From Bryum argenteum (taxonomy: Eukaryota; Streptophyta; Bryopsida; Bryales; Bryaceae): 64,000 nucleotides of DNA. Shown here one piece after another: positions 36,888 through 48,488 of the stretch. Under the pieces are notes generated by a model that saw nothing but the letters and a program-made list of their open reading frames with translations, did not search any database and was not told where the DNA came from. The stretch covers positions 16,811,758-16,875,757 of the forward strand of contig CM073323.1 in assembly GCA_037043015.1 (NCBI GenBank). The letters are read 5' to 3'. Both the position numbers and the translations under genes were made by a program. How positions within the stretch are numbered: the stretch's first letter is position 1; every line of letters begins with the position of its first letter.

Positions 36888-37237
36888 ATGGCGCCTGACC
36901 TGATTCTTTGCAAAGAAGAATCAAGCGAAGAAGCGAGGGACGTGAAAGAGATCATGGCAGACGCAGCAGCAGCCGAGGCGTCGACCACGGAGACAATGTT
37001 GTTCTGCAATCCGTGGAGCTCGGAGAAAAACTCTCCCAGGAATGAACCAAACCCTAACAACAGTAATCCATCGAGCGCGGTTCCGATTGTTACACTGAAA
37101 ACACGAGAAGCGCTCCGCAATTTCTCGTTTCGTGACCACGATGAGGAGATTTGGCAGCTGAAGCGCGCGTTGCTGGAGAAGGACATGGAGCTTCGCAAAG
37201 GCAAAGTGCATGCTGCCAAAATTGAAGCCGAAAACAG
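36888..37237 (+). CDS. Coiled-coil gene, exon 1
   Basis: ATGGCGCCTGACC opens the frame and the exon ends AACAG before GTTTTG, leaving two bases of a codon. It codes for the acidic N-terminus (KEESSEEARDVKEIMADAAAAEA), an Asn/Pro-rich linker and the first heptads. It is GC-rich against AT-rich surroundings. Reading past the donor gives composition unlike coding sequence. Confidence 0.75.
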
Positions 37238-40200
37238 GTTTTGCCGCTCAATTTTGAATCATTCCTCCAAACACTATTGGATTGGACCCCATTTTGGAAT
37301 ACTCTACTACCATTGTAGAAGAGTGGTCTAAACTGGAGCAGGTCCCATAATGGAGCTTTGGTAATCTTCAGGTTACTACTTTAGGAAAACTTATATTTCT
37401 AATTCCAAAAATTTCTAACTCATTGCAGGGGTCGGAATTTTTTTTGACTTTTACTCGCTAATAACCAACATTTCCCACACCCAATCGGTTTTTCACTTCC
37501 GGCAATTGCCTTATTTTATACTGAGAAGAGTAATTTTCATGGGTTTTTAGCCACTGGTTTCATGAATGGACCGGCCGGTGTGCTGAATCCATCGGCTCAT
37601 AATAAACTAGCCGTCGGTTCTTTCCAACCATTGATTTATTGTAGAAGAGTCCATAAATGATGATTCCACTCACTCTATGTTTTTACTCATTTTCCCCATG
37701 CACAAAAATTGCTTGCACTCGTAACATCTTTGTAGATTTTCCTAGTAGCTATCATTGAACGTCTTGCTATACCATGTACAAAGAGCAAACACTATAGGGT
37801 ATCATGTTAGGGCATAATTTGAAAAAATTCATCTTCATAACTAATCGTAGAGAGTCCAAAACTGATGATTTCACTTTGCTGTATCTTTCCGTTTGCTTGC
37901 ACTTTGAAGTGAGGTGTAGATTTCCAATGCTGAAAAATGTAGTCATTATTGACTTTACTAAACTATAGGGGCATATCTCGTGTTTAATCTAACATGATCT
38001 TTGTTGAATCCTTTTATCTTATTATACTTCTCTTCACTTAAAGGAATATAGGACAAGAGAGTGTTACAACTGTCTTACGACAATCACTTGAGAGACTTGG
38101 TGGTATCACTTTGCATGCACAAGGCTTTTGGTTGAGTTTCAATTGCTTTCCTACTTTGTGCTTAGGGCTTTTTGAAAGGATTATGTGTTGTTTATCTCTC
38201 AAGCCTTAGAAGCTAGGTAACAGTTAACATACTTTGTAAAAACTTTAAACCTTAATGATGTAAGTGGTCCCATGACTAGACGTACGATTAGCAAGCATAA
38301 ACATACAAGGAGAGGTTGAAAAAACACCTTGGCCTCAAAATAGGTTCCAAATCCTTGTTAATTTTTTTCTAGGAACCATAATGTTATACCATAAGCCTTA
38401 CTGTGATGGTTGAAGCTTATCATTAGTGAAGAAGAGGTTATTGGCTCAAATTTTATATCAGTTTAGTGCTTACAACTATACTTCATCCCACCATATTCCG
38501 AAGTTTACACACTTTATTGTATGAGTATTTTTTTAAACCGACATAATGTGATGTCTCTTAGGCACCAATAACAAGTGAAAAGTAGTTAGGAAATTATTTG
38601 CCTAATGGAAAAAAGTGGAATAACTTCTAATATCTTTTATTAAACTACTAGACATAATCTATGGAATTAGGTGCAAGGTTTGTGCTTACTTATGTTAGTC
38701 CATACATGACAATGTTTCTTTTTTTAATGTGCACCATAAAGATGAGTATTACACTCCAAAATATAGAGGCAAAATATCTTGCAATTAAATGCTCATTACC
38801 CTAAACATACATTTATACCAAAAAACTAATGAACTTGATTGTAAAAATGATCACTTAATATCGCTATGGTAGATATCACTTGCAATATACTGCCTAGTGA
38901 ATTTTGTTTTGAGTAATTATAACAAAAACTTGGTATCTAATGAAACCTATTGCATAAAAATTCCTGTAAATTGATATTAGAAATGTAGAAATGTCTTAGA
39001 AAGAGCTTTGATAAAGTTGAAACACATGTAGAAGAAAGAGTTTCACCAAAGTAATGGAATTGATGGATTTTGAACATGTTTGTAGAAAACTAGCAAAAGA
39101 AATTGCAGAAGGAAATACAAATGGGAAAACAACCCCTTCTACAGGCAGTCCCCGCAAACTTCGTGCAAAATTGGCAGGTGACACTAATGGTTCTTACCCT
39201 TCGGGCTTTCTATTAATGCTATTGTCTTCACGTAAGGAAGCAAAGTGTGGATTCATTCCGTAGAAGCCATGTATACATTATAACAATCAAAATAGACTCT
39301 ATTGGCCTTATCTATTTTTTATGAGCTAAAGAGTTATTATTTGAGTTAATCTCAATGCGAAGATTCTACTAAAACCAAGTTAAATTATCAACCTTGAGAA
39401 AAAAAACTAAGAGTTAAAATCAATATTAATGATCTATTTTGAAGTTGTCTTCTATTTTCTCGCTTCTTCTACTTACTAAAAATTCTAAAGAAAACCCCTA
39501 AATTATGCTATGTGATTGTTGAGCTTTGAATTTCATATCCACTACACTAAATTTGATAATTAGTGTTAGATACACTAATTTACATAAACATGTTATAAGT
39601 TTTTACTGTTGTTCAATAATTTTACCCACTATATTGGCCAAGATGGGGGTCCTTATATAGTATCAGAATCAATGCTCTTGGTAAATTTTTTTAAACAAAA
39701 GTAAAAACTTATAGCATTTTCAAATCTTATAATAATCTAACACTAATTATCAAATTTAGTGTAGTGTAAATATTTTTCAAGTTGAACTCTTTTTTGTTTA
39801 GCAAAAAACTTAAAAACCTCTAGAAGCTATATCTTTGAATCATTTAAAATACATATTTTAAATGCATGTCGCTAGATTCTACTGAATGAATTCCCATGCA
39901 ATACTCCAAAAGCATGATGGAAAAAGAATTCCAATATTGTTTTATATGTACAGTCCCAGAATTGTAGGAGCCATGATGTTAAAGCAAATTCTTCAAAGGT
40001 ACTCATAGAAGACTTTATGCAATATTAGACTCCCTCTGTCCCATTATGATTTTCTGGTAGGTTCTCTCAAATCTACCTCCAAAGGTAGATTTGAGAGAAC
40101 CTACCAGAAAATCATAATGGGACAGAGGGAGTATTAGTTTTCAAGTTTGATGGGACCCAAATAATCATGGCTCTCATTAACCCTTAAGCGGGCCGAATGT

Positions 40201-43200
40201 CGAAAATCGACATTTTGGATGACAGAAACTTTGGAGAGCCATAACTTCTTCATCCGGACTCCGTTTTGGACGAAATCACTTGGGTTGGGTCCCAAATCAA
40301 GTCTAGTTCATGTCGTAAAAATCTCAGACCCATACAATGAAGTATGAATTAATGGCATGCATTTCAGTGATAGCAGCCTAGTTTTAGACATTTTTTCCTT
40401 TGTAAAATTTAGGGCAGTTTTCACCATTGCAGGGCCATAATTTGCACAAAGAAATTTTTCTCATGGTTTTTTTTTGTTCAAGGATGCTACTGAGATGAAG
40501 GTGAACAACATTCTAATTGGTGACTTTTTCATTGCAATAAGTCTAATGGTAGCATTTTCACTTTAAAGTGAAAATGATGAAATTATGTGATCATTTTTGA
40601 GTATTAATACATTATGATCTCGCAATCTATGAAGCCTCATGACTCAAAATTTGACCCACATGATGTTCAATATGTGTACGACAAGATTGTACGGTTGAGA
40701 TTTGGATAACACACTTTTACCTCCACCTATGACAATGCTTTTGAGGATGTGTTCATTTTGCTACAAATGAGTCAAACCATTTAGGGGTTAAATAAATAAA
40801 TAAACACCGATCTCAAGAGCTTTTCTTTCACAACTCATCTCATGTCTAAAGATTCCCTTTATGGTTTCTAGGGGTAACAAGATTCTCCCAAGAAGCAATA
40901 CTTGTTTTGCCCAGTCATTGTTGTTATGTCCCGTGGGCATAGCCCAGTCATTGTTGTTATGTCCCATGGGCATAGCCCAGACATTGTTGTTATGTGGGCA
41001 TATAATCAAGGATAGGTCGAAGGGGCATTTCATTAATGCCAATCCCAGAAGGGTCTGGTGTTCTTATTTATTTATTTGGTTTTGCCCCTGTATCTCATAC
41101 CATTTTGCATGATGATTTCTTCAGTTACTCTCTTACTTCAATCTTCTCAAAAGTTTAACCCCTAAAGATTCAAGGAAGCCAAAATAGTTGTTTTGGGTAT
41201 GTGCATGAAAGAAAATTAGCCAACTTGATCATTTGATCTTAAAATGAAGAAGAACCAACTGTTCAAGTTTGACATGTGAGGAACCTGTCAACTTGGATTT
41301 ATGATTCTTTGGTTGTATCTTTTAACCCTTGAAAATCCTTAAAACCCAAGACGGGTTTTGAAGGTGCTTGCATGAAAACAATTTGCCGATTCGATTGTTA
41401 GAATCTCACAAATGGTGAAAATCGGCGGTTCAACTTTATATAGTGAGTAGAAGGTGAAGTTAACTTTGAGATTCTATGGTTGAATTATCTGAGTAATACT
41501 TAGATTGAGTTTTATTGGCTATGAAGTATACAAAGGTTTATTTTGAGAATTAAGGCATTTTGCATCGAGGATCTTTAGGGGTTAAGTAGTGATTATTCTG
41601 AGTAAACTAACCCTTAAATGCCCTAGGGAGTTCAAAGCCTAGAAACATAAATTTTTCTAAAGTGTCATGGGTAAAACATAACTTGAGATATCTAAAGCTC
41701 AATCGTACAATCTTATTATAGAATATTTATAGGTGATGTGAATCAAATATGGAGGAATGAGGTCGCATAGATTGTGAGATTGTAACGCATTAGTACTCTA
41801 GAAAAGCCACAAAAATACATCATTTTCACATCAAAGTGAAAATGCTATTAACCGGCCATGGTGTTTTGAAAGCTCGAAACTCCAAAGCTTAGATTTTATG
41901 TCACCTTGTATACTTGCAAAGTCAAGTCCCAATTTTTGAATCTTCTAGGGCAATTCTTGGGATGCAAATCGAGATGGGGTAATTTAATTTAGCTTTTTTC
42001 ACGATTTCATTTTTACTTATAGATATGTTCATAGCCGTTTCACTACTCAAATTCCAAAGTGACCCACATAAAAAGTTTATAATTTGTAGAGGGGCAGCCT
42101 CTAAAAATCACAATTACAATCTCCACAGTTTTTAGTAATTTTTGAACTATTTCTTTCAAGATTTTTCAAAATTTAAGGACTTTTTTAAACAAAAAAATTG
42201 CTTAAAAATCACAAATCTATAATGGCACCTTACTCTTGTTCATTTTTCTTCAAATTCAAAATTGTCATTCCACTATATTTAGTTTGCCGAATTTGCACAT
42301 TTTGACCTCCCTGTACAAAACAATTTTACTTTTGGCCTTAGGAGCATGTGAGAAACCTTAGTTTTTGCATGCGCATACTCAACTTAGTTACCTATATGGC
42401 AATAAAAAATATGAGCAAATTTTTAGGAGTAACAATCATCAACTTACCCTCTGCAATGCCCAAAAGAGCTTTCGAACATTATGATCTCACAAATGATAAA
42501 CATCCAACAATCAATTTCACAACACTACCTAAAATCAGGGTTAAGTACATGATCAATTTGCACAAGGTGGTTAAAAATCAGTTGAAAAAACACACTCAAA
42601 CCTTCAGGAGTGGAGTCAAAGTTTCAGTTTTTGCAAAAACAACACATTATTTTTGAAGCAAACCGACCACAATGTATTCCATTCCTGCTTCTTCAAGAGT
42701 TGACATGTTGCTTAGAAGAAACTCAACATGCACTAATTGGAATAGATTTCTTTATTCAAATGTTGGCTTCGGTACAACCAAACACAAAACAAAATACAAT
42801 TAAAACTGCAGAATAAATAAAGAAATCACAAGATAAATTTCATATCCGTTTTGCGTAGAAAAGTCTTTCTAAATAAATGAGAGGTTGTTTCTGCCTTTCC
42901 GCAGGTATGAAGGTGATGTTGGAGGAAGCTTACAATACATGCGAGTTGCAATCCGTTGAATTGTACCATCTACGTCAAGATGTCTGCCTCACCCATGCTC
43001 GCGTAAAACCTCAACATTCAATTTCTTCCGCTTATGTCATAAACTCACATTTTTTCATACTAAAATATATGGAGATGAAAAAGCTATGGAGTAAAGTGAA
43101 ATTGATGGAATTTTAAAGCTCTTTGTGGAACTAGGTATTGGTAATCAAAGTTTATATTTTGGTTACGTTTTGTGTTTTTAGAAAAATTTGTGTACATGGA

Positions 43201-46200
43201 TCGTAAACCTACTTCAATCCTTGGACCAGGTATATAAACCTCTAGTAGTCCTGCCATTGGTGTGATGAACTCTGGGCATATATTTAAGGACAGGTCGAAC
43301 GAACACTCTATTAATGCCGGCCTCTGAATAGGTTGTAGTTTCTCTTCTTCTTTTTGAAATTGCGGCCTATGCCCTAAAATTGAGGAATGTTTGTCACTTC
43401 TAAATGGGTTGAAACCTATCGACCTAATAAATGTAAGAGAAGGTTGACTATAGAAAAATTTTAACGTCCGATTTGTTGTTTGAACTTATTTTGTGTTCTG
43501 TATGATGATTGGAAATTTTCAACCACATAGAAGCTTTTTCTTCATCATAAGTTTGATTTTTGCACCTCGACCAAAATTTATCAATAGATTCTTACTACTA
43601 CAAACATGCGGGGTGTCCTTTAGTTCTCGGTTTGAGATGTCACTATACAACATAAAAAACACTATTTCTCAACTCTCTTAAGATTAGTGTTCACTTTGGG
43701 CCGCCATGACAATCACTGTCCCTTGTCTTTTCTTTGTCTTTTCTTCATACAACCAATCGCACCACTACCAATAATTTCTTCCACTTGCATGAAGGTTTAC
43801 ATGCAGTGATATGGTTCAACTATTAGTGATGTAACTATGCCATCTATTGTTACATTTCACAATCAACATTCTGTAACACAAATCAACAACTCTTGCGTAG
43901 TAAAAAAGTGACTTAAGTACACCAACCACTACACCAACAAGTACACCCCATGGAGCATTTTACACTCACCTTGGGTGTAAAACAACCACAATCAGGTTGG
44001 TGTTCTCAAGCCAATTTTCTCCCATGTAGCATTTTACACTCAGCTCAGGTGTAAAACGGCCACAATCAAACTAATGTACTCAAGCCACTTTTCTACTATT
44101 ATGATCAAACACTAGAAGTCACAAACCAACCACTTTACTTAACCAAATTTATGGCACAACAACGTGTGCACATCCGAAACGTTCAAGGACGAATTCAAAA
44201 GCTCCCTCCATGTTGGAGAAAAAGGTCCTTTTAGAAAATGGTGGGCGGTTGTCTAAGGCATGTCCATGACATTTTAAAAAAATTGTCATGATGTGAAAAA
44301 GGGGCCGAGAGAAACCATGGCATTGTTGAAAGTATCGAGGAGAAAGTTGTTATGCACTGTAGAGAGAGCTTACTTACTTACTTACGCCTTTGGAGGACGG
44401 GCCGGGACGGGTGCGGGTACTGGTACAGGAACTGGAGGTGGAGAGGAATGTGTATGCAGCGGAAGTGCGACGGCTGCAGGAAGTGGTTAAAAAACTCAAG
44501 TTGGCCAATGGCCGCATCGGACATGAGAGTCGTATGATCAGCCGTCTCAAAGCCAAGAATCATCATCTCGAGGTCATGAATCTCCGATTATCCAGCTGCC
44601 TCTCCGCCAGCCTCTCTCAAGTAAGCGATTTAATTTGTTCGCGCTCTCTCGCACGTTCCTGCCTTGGGAGTAGTAGTCAGCCACTTTTTGGAAATATCGT
44701 AAAAACCGACAACTTAAGAAGTGTCGTCAAGTCCTTGTGCAAGTATTGCTTAGACTACGTACTTGGACCATCTTCTACTTTAGGTTTAAACAAGCTTAAA
44801 CGAAATCTAGTCCATTAGAAATATCTTAAAACCGACAACTTAAGAAGTCTTTAACCCCGTTACGCGAATTTGCTTAGGCTATGTTATTTGACCTTCTTCT
44901 ACTTTAGGCTAAAACAAGCTCAATCAAAACATACTTCATAAAACCGACAACTTAAGAAGCCTTCAACTCCTTGTGCAACATTGCTTAAGCTACGTAATTT
45001 GACCTTCTTCTACTTTAGGCCTAAATAGGCTCAACCAAATATACTCTGGAAAGATCCAACTGTAGAATCTTAGAGTAAACTTTACCTTGTACTCAGATTT
45101 GAGCGTTTGATTTTTCTTCATTTGTGTGATTATTTTGGTTGAATATTTCTCTTGTAGGAACTTCCAAAACCCATTTTGGGTTTTGAGGGAAGTTGGGTGT
45201 TAATGAGTTTAGTTTTTTTAAGAGGTCTTCAAGCCCTTATGCAAACATTGCTTAGACTGTGTAATTTGACCTTATTCTACTTTAGGTCTAAAACAACTCA
45301 TACTTCAAAAAAATCCAATCTTAGAATCTTAGAGTTAACTTGACCTTCTACTCACATGTCAAATTTGAATGTTTGATTTTTCTTCATTTGTGTGATTATG
45401 AGATGGGTGAATGTTTCTTGTGTAGGAACCTCATAAATCCATGTTGGGTTTTAAGGAAAGTTGGGTGTTGATGGGTTTAGTTTTTTTTTTTAGAATTTTG
45501 GGTAGGTAACACGGAAAAACGTGGTGACATGAAGTGGTTATGTTATGTGATGTTTGATAAATAGTGTCTGATGAGCACAAAGCAAGTTCGAATTACTAAC
45601 TAGGTCTTAGATTTTTTTTTTACCAACCTTCTCTATTCTTGAGATATAGCTTTGGACCCATCAAGAAGTTTAGGGTTTAGGGTGCAGTTTCTAAGCAAGT
45701 TTACAAGATGATTTTAGATGGGCCCGGGTTAGGGTTTATGATATCTTTCCGCTACTAAGAGATCGAAAGCGTTCTGAAAAACGTCATATATGTAAAATTT
45801 AAAGTTGTCAAAGTTGTCAAACTTTCTACTAATGTGTCATACGAGTTTTGGAAATTTGAGAAGATATATTTGGAATTCACTTTGACTTACATTGACTTTT
45901 ATTAAAAAATGTAAGTGGATTAAATTATCACAGAAAAAGAACATGAGACCCATAAAATCTTGCCTTCCGTAGTACTACTCGAGAGTGATGATCCATGTTC
46001 ATGCTAATGCTTTATGAACCAACCCTTTTTGATATTTAGAATGTCTATTGTCATCCAAAGGTACATGATGAGTGCTTTATAACCAAGATCACTTTATTCT
46101 GCACACCCATTAATTAGCAGTAGTAGTAGTACCCTTTGTTGTACTCCAATAGTGCACTACAACTGAAGCATGGCATAATTAAGGGGTCCGAGTGGATGAA

Positions 46201-46471
46201 ATAGTTTGCTTATTATGTATAACAGGCCCCGAGAACTCCGAGGACTCCGAGGAGGACGCCGCAGCAGCAACAGCAGGTGCAACCTCGGCATCGTGACGCA
46301 TTGCTCCGGAATTCTTTCGGGGGGTTCGAGTACCTTCAACAACAACAAGTATGTTTGTTTACACTTTTGTGTACTAGAGAACGGGTAGTTGTCGGCACAT
46401 TCTGCACTGTAAGCGGTCTTTGGTCGAGACGAATGACGGCTAGAGGTGCAGATTGGATCATTGTAAATTAG
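36888..46471 (+). CDS. Coiled-coil protein of unknown function (gene span, five exons)
   Basis: I do not recognise this protein. Five coding segments join in phase: 36888-37237, 39086-39177, 42905-43002, 44396-44620 and 46226-46348 (or reading on to a stop at 46471). Each junction has GT and AG, and the phases 2, 1, 0, 0 agree. The product of about 300-340 residues starts MAPDLILCKEESSEEARD. It has a poly-Ala acidic stretch, then heptad-rich segments (HDEEIWQLKRALLEKDMELRKG, ELEVERNVYAAEVRRLQEVV, ISRLKAKNHHLEVMNLRL) and a basic, Pro/Gln-rich end (APRTPRTPRRTPQQQQQ). It is probably a nuclear or chromosome-linked structural protein, and a diverged shugoshin-like protein is one weak guess. Introns are 1.4-3.7 kb and full of repeats. 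The 3' end is uncertain; further exons may exist. Confidence 0.6.
37238..39085 (+). other. Intron 1 of the coiled-coil gene
   Basis: 1.85 kb of AT-rich DNA without a recognisable element. It opens with a small GC-richer part, then becomes featureless. Confidence 0.5.
39086..39177 (+). CDS. Coiled-coil gene, exon 2
   Basis: Acceptor TTTGTAG at 39085 and donor GCAG before GTGACA. The first base completes an Arg codon from exon 1, giving NRKLAKEIAEGNTNG, then TTPSTGSPRKLRAKLAG with a Ser-Pro-rich basic turn. Length is 92 bp, phase 2 in and 1 out. Confidence 0.6.
40029..40132. mobile_element. Perfect-hairpin MITE, 104 bp
   Basis: Two 50-bp arms of identical sequence around a 4-base CCAA loop, starting ACTCCCTCTG and ending CAGAGGGAGT, flanked by ATTAG on both sides (40024-40028 and 40133-40137). 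It shares its core with the diverged copies at 5510 and 25032. The lack of any arm mismatch suggests very recent insertion. The CTCCCTC ends recall Stowaway, but the duplication is five bases and not TA. Confidence 0.88.
40181..40787. mobile_element. TTAA-flanked element with CCC..TTTAGGGG ends, 607 bp
   Basis: Starts CCCTTAAG and ends TTTAGGGG, with TTAA on both sides (40177-40180, 40788-40791). Inside are words shared with 60226-61452: GGAGAGCCATAACTTC near the left end, GGCATGCATTTCAG, and GCATTTTCACTTTAAAGTG. It is non-coding, so it must depend on another element's transposase. Confidence 0.65.
40910..41008 (+). repeat. 33-bp tandem repeat within a SINE tail
   Basis: Three units of CCCAGTCATTGTTGTTATGT followed by CCCATGGGCATAG, starting at 40910, 40943 and 40976; the third is shortened. 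The unit grades into the SINE 3' word GGGCATATAATCAAGGATAGG seen at 43275 and 47700. Confidence 0.75.
41009..41075 (+). mobile_element. SINE 3' fragment
   Basis: AGGATAGGTCGAAGGGGCA..TTCATTAATGCCAA matches the tail of the SINE copies at 43270-43345, 47700-47750 and 53500-53550. The tRNA-like head is missing. Confidence 0.5.
41159..41581. mobile_element. TTAA-flanked element with CCCCTAAAGAT ends, 423 bp
   Basis: Both ends read CCCCTAAAGAT inward for 11 bases, with TTAA immediately outside (41155-41158, 41582-41585). It is non-coding. This is the cleanest pair of ends in the family. Confidence 0.7.
42905..43002 (+). CDS. Coiled-coil gene, exon 3
   Basis: Acceptor CTTTCCGCAG is preceded by a good pyrimidine tract, and the donor is CGC before GTAAAA. 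GT at the start completes a Gly codon, then MKVMLEEAYNTCELQSVELY continues with HLRQDVCLTHAR. 98 bp, ending in phase 0. Confidence 0.68.
43003..44395 (+). other. Intron 3 of the coiled-coil gene
   Basis: 1.4 kb. A SINE 3' fragment lies at about 43225-43345, and an 85-bp tandem pair with GCATTTTACACTCA and GTGTAAAAC words lies at about 43950-44100. No gene is seen. Confidence 0.5.
44396..44620 (+). CDS. Coiled-coil gene, exon 4
   Basis: The acceptor is TTTGGAG at 44395, after a CTTACTTACTTACGCC tract; GTACAG at 44428 is an in-phase alternative. The donor is CTCAA before GTAAGC. It codes for the strongest heptad run, through VRRLQEVVKKLKLANGRI to LRLSSCLSASLSQ. No ATG opens it, so it is an internal exon. 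Confidence 0.72.
44621..46225 (+). other. Intron 4 of the coiled-coil gene
   Basis: 1.6 kb. Its first half is a tandem repeat, listed separately. 45500-46225 is AT-rich with no recognised element. Confidence 0.5.
44697..45485 (+). repeat. Nested tandem repeat in intron 4
   Basis: Three units of about 120 bp start at about 44697, 44819 and 44937, each with AAAACCGACAACTTAAGAAG and CTTCTACTTTAGG. The last extends into a unit of about 250-280 bp that is duplicated (about 44960-45235 and 45236-45485), with TTTGATTTTTCTTCATTTGT in both. The same words occur in the TTAA element at 52701-52959, so the array seems to have grown from such an element. Confidence 0.75.
46226..46348 (+). CDS. Coiled-coil gene, exon 5
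   Basis: The acceptor is ATAACAG at 46225. In phase it reads APRTPRTPRRTPQQQQQVQP, then RHRDALLRNSFGGFEYLQQQ. A donor, CAACAA before GTATGT, closes it at 46348. If not spliced, the frame runs on 41 codons to a stop at 46471. A basic, Pro-rich C-terminal segment is typical of DNA- or nucleosome-binding tails. Confidence 0.6.
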
Positions 46472-46771
46472 TGCTATGAGTGTTTCTGGGGGGCAAGGGA
46501 GGGGGAGGGGTAAAGAGCCTCCTAAATTTTTGATGTATAGGCTTGAAATGCCAAGGAGTAGATTGCTAGAGTAATTGGTGGCCGCAAGCCCCATGTTTGA
46601 ACTTAAAAATATCAAAAATGGTCGTGGGAGGGGGGGGGTCCAAATCGAGAATTCAGAGATTCTGAAGAAAAATTTTGAGTGGTTGATGGGGGCTCCAAGA
46701 AACGCTGGTAGCACTCGTTTACGGCGCGCCCGTGTAGAATGTAACGATAGTTTCCCGTGTGTGAATTAGAG

Positions 46772-46855
46772 AAGCGGCACATTCGTGCAAACTTGGTTAT
46801 GCCGACACAGTTGTTGCAACCAAATGTGCCGGTCCTGCAAAAGGGCATCGCTCGC
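46772..46855 (+). CDS. Candidate exon 6 of the coiled-coil gene
   Basis: Following AATTAGAG and before GTAAAG there is an 84-bp phase-0 stretch coding for KRHIRANLVMPTQLLQPNVP and VLQKGIAR. It fits in phase after exon 5. The acceptor lacks a strong pyrimidine tract, so this is tentative. Confidence 0.3.
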
Positions 46856-46859
46856 GTAA

Positions 46860-47420
46860 AGCTCACTCATTGTTTACATACAATTGAAACTTTCTGTTCC
46901 TGTTCAAAAAGTAGATCTTGATTTCGAGCGTAGCTACGGGTTTTTGTTACGTGATTATATTGGAAAATCATTGGGAACATGTTCGGACATGACACTTTGT
47001 TTTAGAAATGGTTGTTAAGGCTACCCTCTCGTAATAATACACCTATGAATATGATTTCGTTGTATTTGTTACAATCCAAAGTTGAGAACAAAATGTGATG
47101 AAAGTTTTAAAGGTTTGAGTGGATGCAGCACTCCAAAATAAATTTGACATTAGTTCTCTAAATCAATTTTAGAAAGGACTTATGTAGATTTTTATTTTTA
47201 TTATTATTATTATTTTTTCATTTCATAATGTGGTTTGAGCAGGAAAATGCCTTCGGCAATAGGTTGAGCATGTCCCCAGGGGCCTGCTTGCCAAGATGAA
47301 ATTCCCAAGCCAAATAGCTATGTCTTGAGGAGCAAATCAAACAAGTAAGATTCTCACAAAAATATTAGTTCCTTCTAAGAACGAAATTATGCCAATCCTT
47401 GCATAACAATAGTAGAATTG
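46860..47420. other. Intergenic or 3' part of the coiled-coil gene
   Basis: No firm feature. A possible acceptor, TTGAGCAG, at about 47242 is followed by an 18-codon phase-0 frame ending in a stop, which could be a last exon. Support is too weak to list it as coding. Confidence 0.3.
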
Positions 47421-47424
47421 TGTC

Positions 47425-47945
47425 TTAATGAGAGGCACCACAACCCTCTACGTGGAAGTTTGAGGCTCATGGCGTGTGTTAAGAGGTTGTGGGTTTTATT
47501 CTCCATGTCAGCATGGTGCTCATTACCATAAGTCTTCCCAACTACGGTGGCGGTTTCTTGAACCTCTTTGTGTAGGTCTTTTGGGAAACACCATGTAGGG
47601 TATCTCTAAGGCACTACTAGCTAGGTAGAGCTTACCATAGTCTTCAACCTGAGAGGAATTAGTAGTCCCACCAATGGTGTGATGACCTCCGAGCATACAA
47701 CAAGGATAGGTCCAATGAACACTCTATTCATGTCAGTCTAGGTAGGTTTGGAATTTTTCTTGAAGCCCTCTTGGAAAATACCATGTCGTGTATCTTTAAG
47801 GCACTTTTGACTAGGTAGAGACTAGCACAGTGTTGAATTTGAGAGGAATAAGTAGTTCCACCAGTGGTGTGATGACCTTCTGAGCATACATGTAAGAATA
47901 GGTCCAATAAAGACTCTATTCACGTCGACAGCCTCCGGAGGTTTC
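47425..47945 (+). mobile_element. tRNA-derived SINE, copy with duplicated body
   Basis: The head (about 47435-47500: GAGGCACCACAACC..AAGAGGTTGTGGGTTTTATTC) matches the clearer copy at 53266. The body from about 47575 to 47755 is repeated at about 47756-47945, including CCACCAATGGTGTGATGACC and AGGTCCAATGAACACTCTAT. The head is worn. Confidence 0.6.
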
Positions 47946-48488
47946 AAATTTTCCTCATGTCTTCATAGACCACCCGACTATCCACAATACTTGTAATTTA
48001 CATTGATAGTGACTCCAACATTGGTGTACCACTTGGTATAGGGCTTGACCCATGTTCTCCCTTTTGCACCACCCAAAACTCTAGTTCCATTTCAAGAACT
48101 CCACTTTATTTCCCAACTAATAGATAATGAGCCGCACCAAAAAGACAAAACGTGATGAACATGTAGTTCAACTTCATAAACACTCTTCCATCGTCCATAA
48201 GACTATTCCAATATATCAAACACAACATCTAAAACCACAACATTCTCCACGTTTTATTCTAAACTCGTGAATTCAACCTCCAAAACCCCACGCCTTCAAA
48301 ACCGTCTTTCTACGAACGTACTCCACGTCTTATAGTCATCTCCCACAAAACCAAAATCAACCATTCAATACTTTCCATACAATTAACACCATAGGGTACA
48401 CCTTATACATCAGCTTCTTGAAGAAGCAACCATCTAAATCCAAATAAATCTCCACCCTTCAAATTAAAAAATCCCAATTCTATTCTCA

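Larger units (their letters stand above)
39178..42904 (+). other. Intron 2 of the coiled-coil gene, filled with mobile DNA
   Basis: 3.7 kb. Holds the hairpin MITE (40029-40132), two TTAA-flanked elements (40181-40787 and 41159-41581), a SINE tail with a 33-bp tandem (about 40860-41060) and a further TTAA-family remnant (about 41940-42560). Clear mobile DNA makes up at least a third of the intron. Confidence 0.55.

Noticed and set aside
40029-40132. Stowaway MITE
   Set aside because: The flanking duplication is ATTAG and no TA duplication lies at the hairpin borders, so I left the superfamily open.
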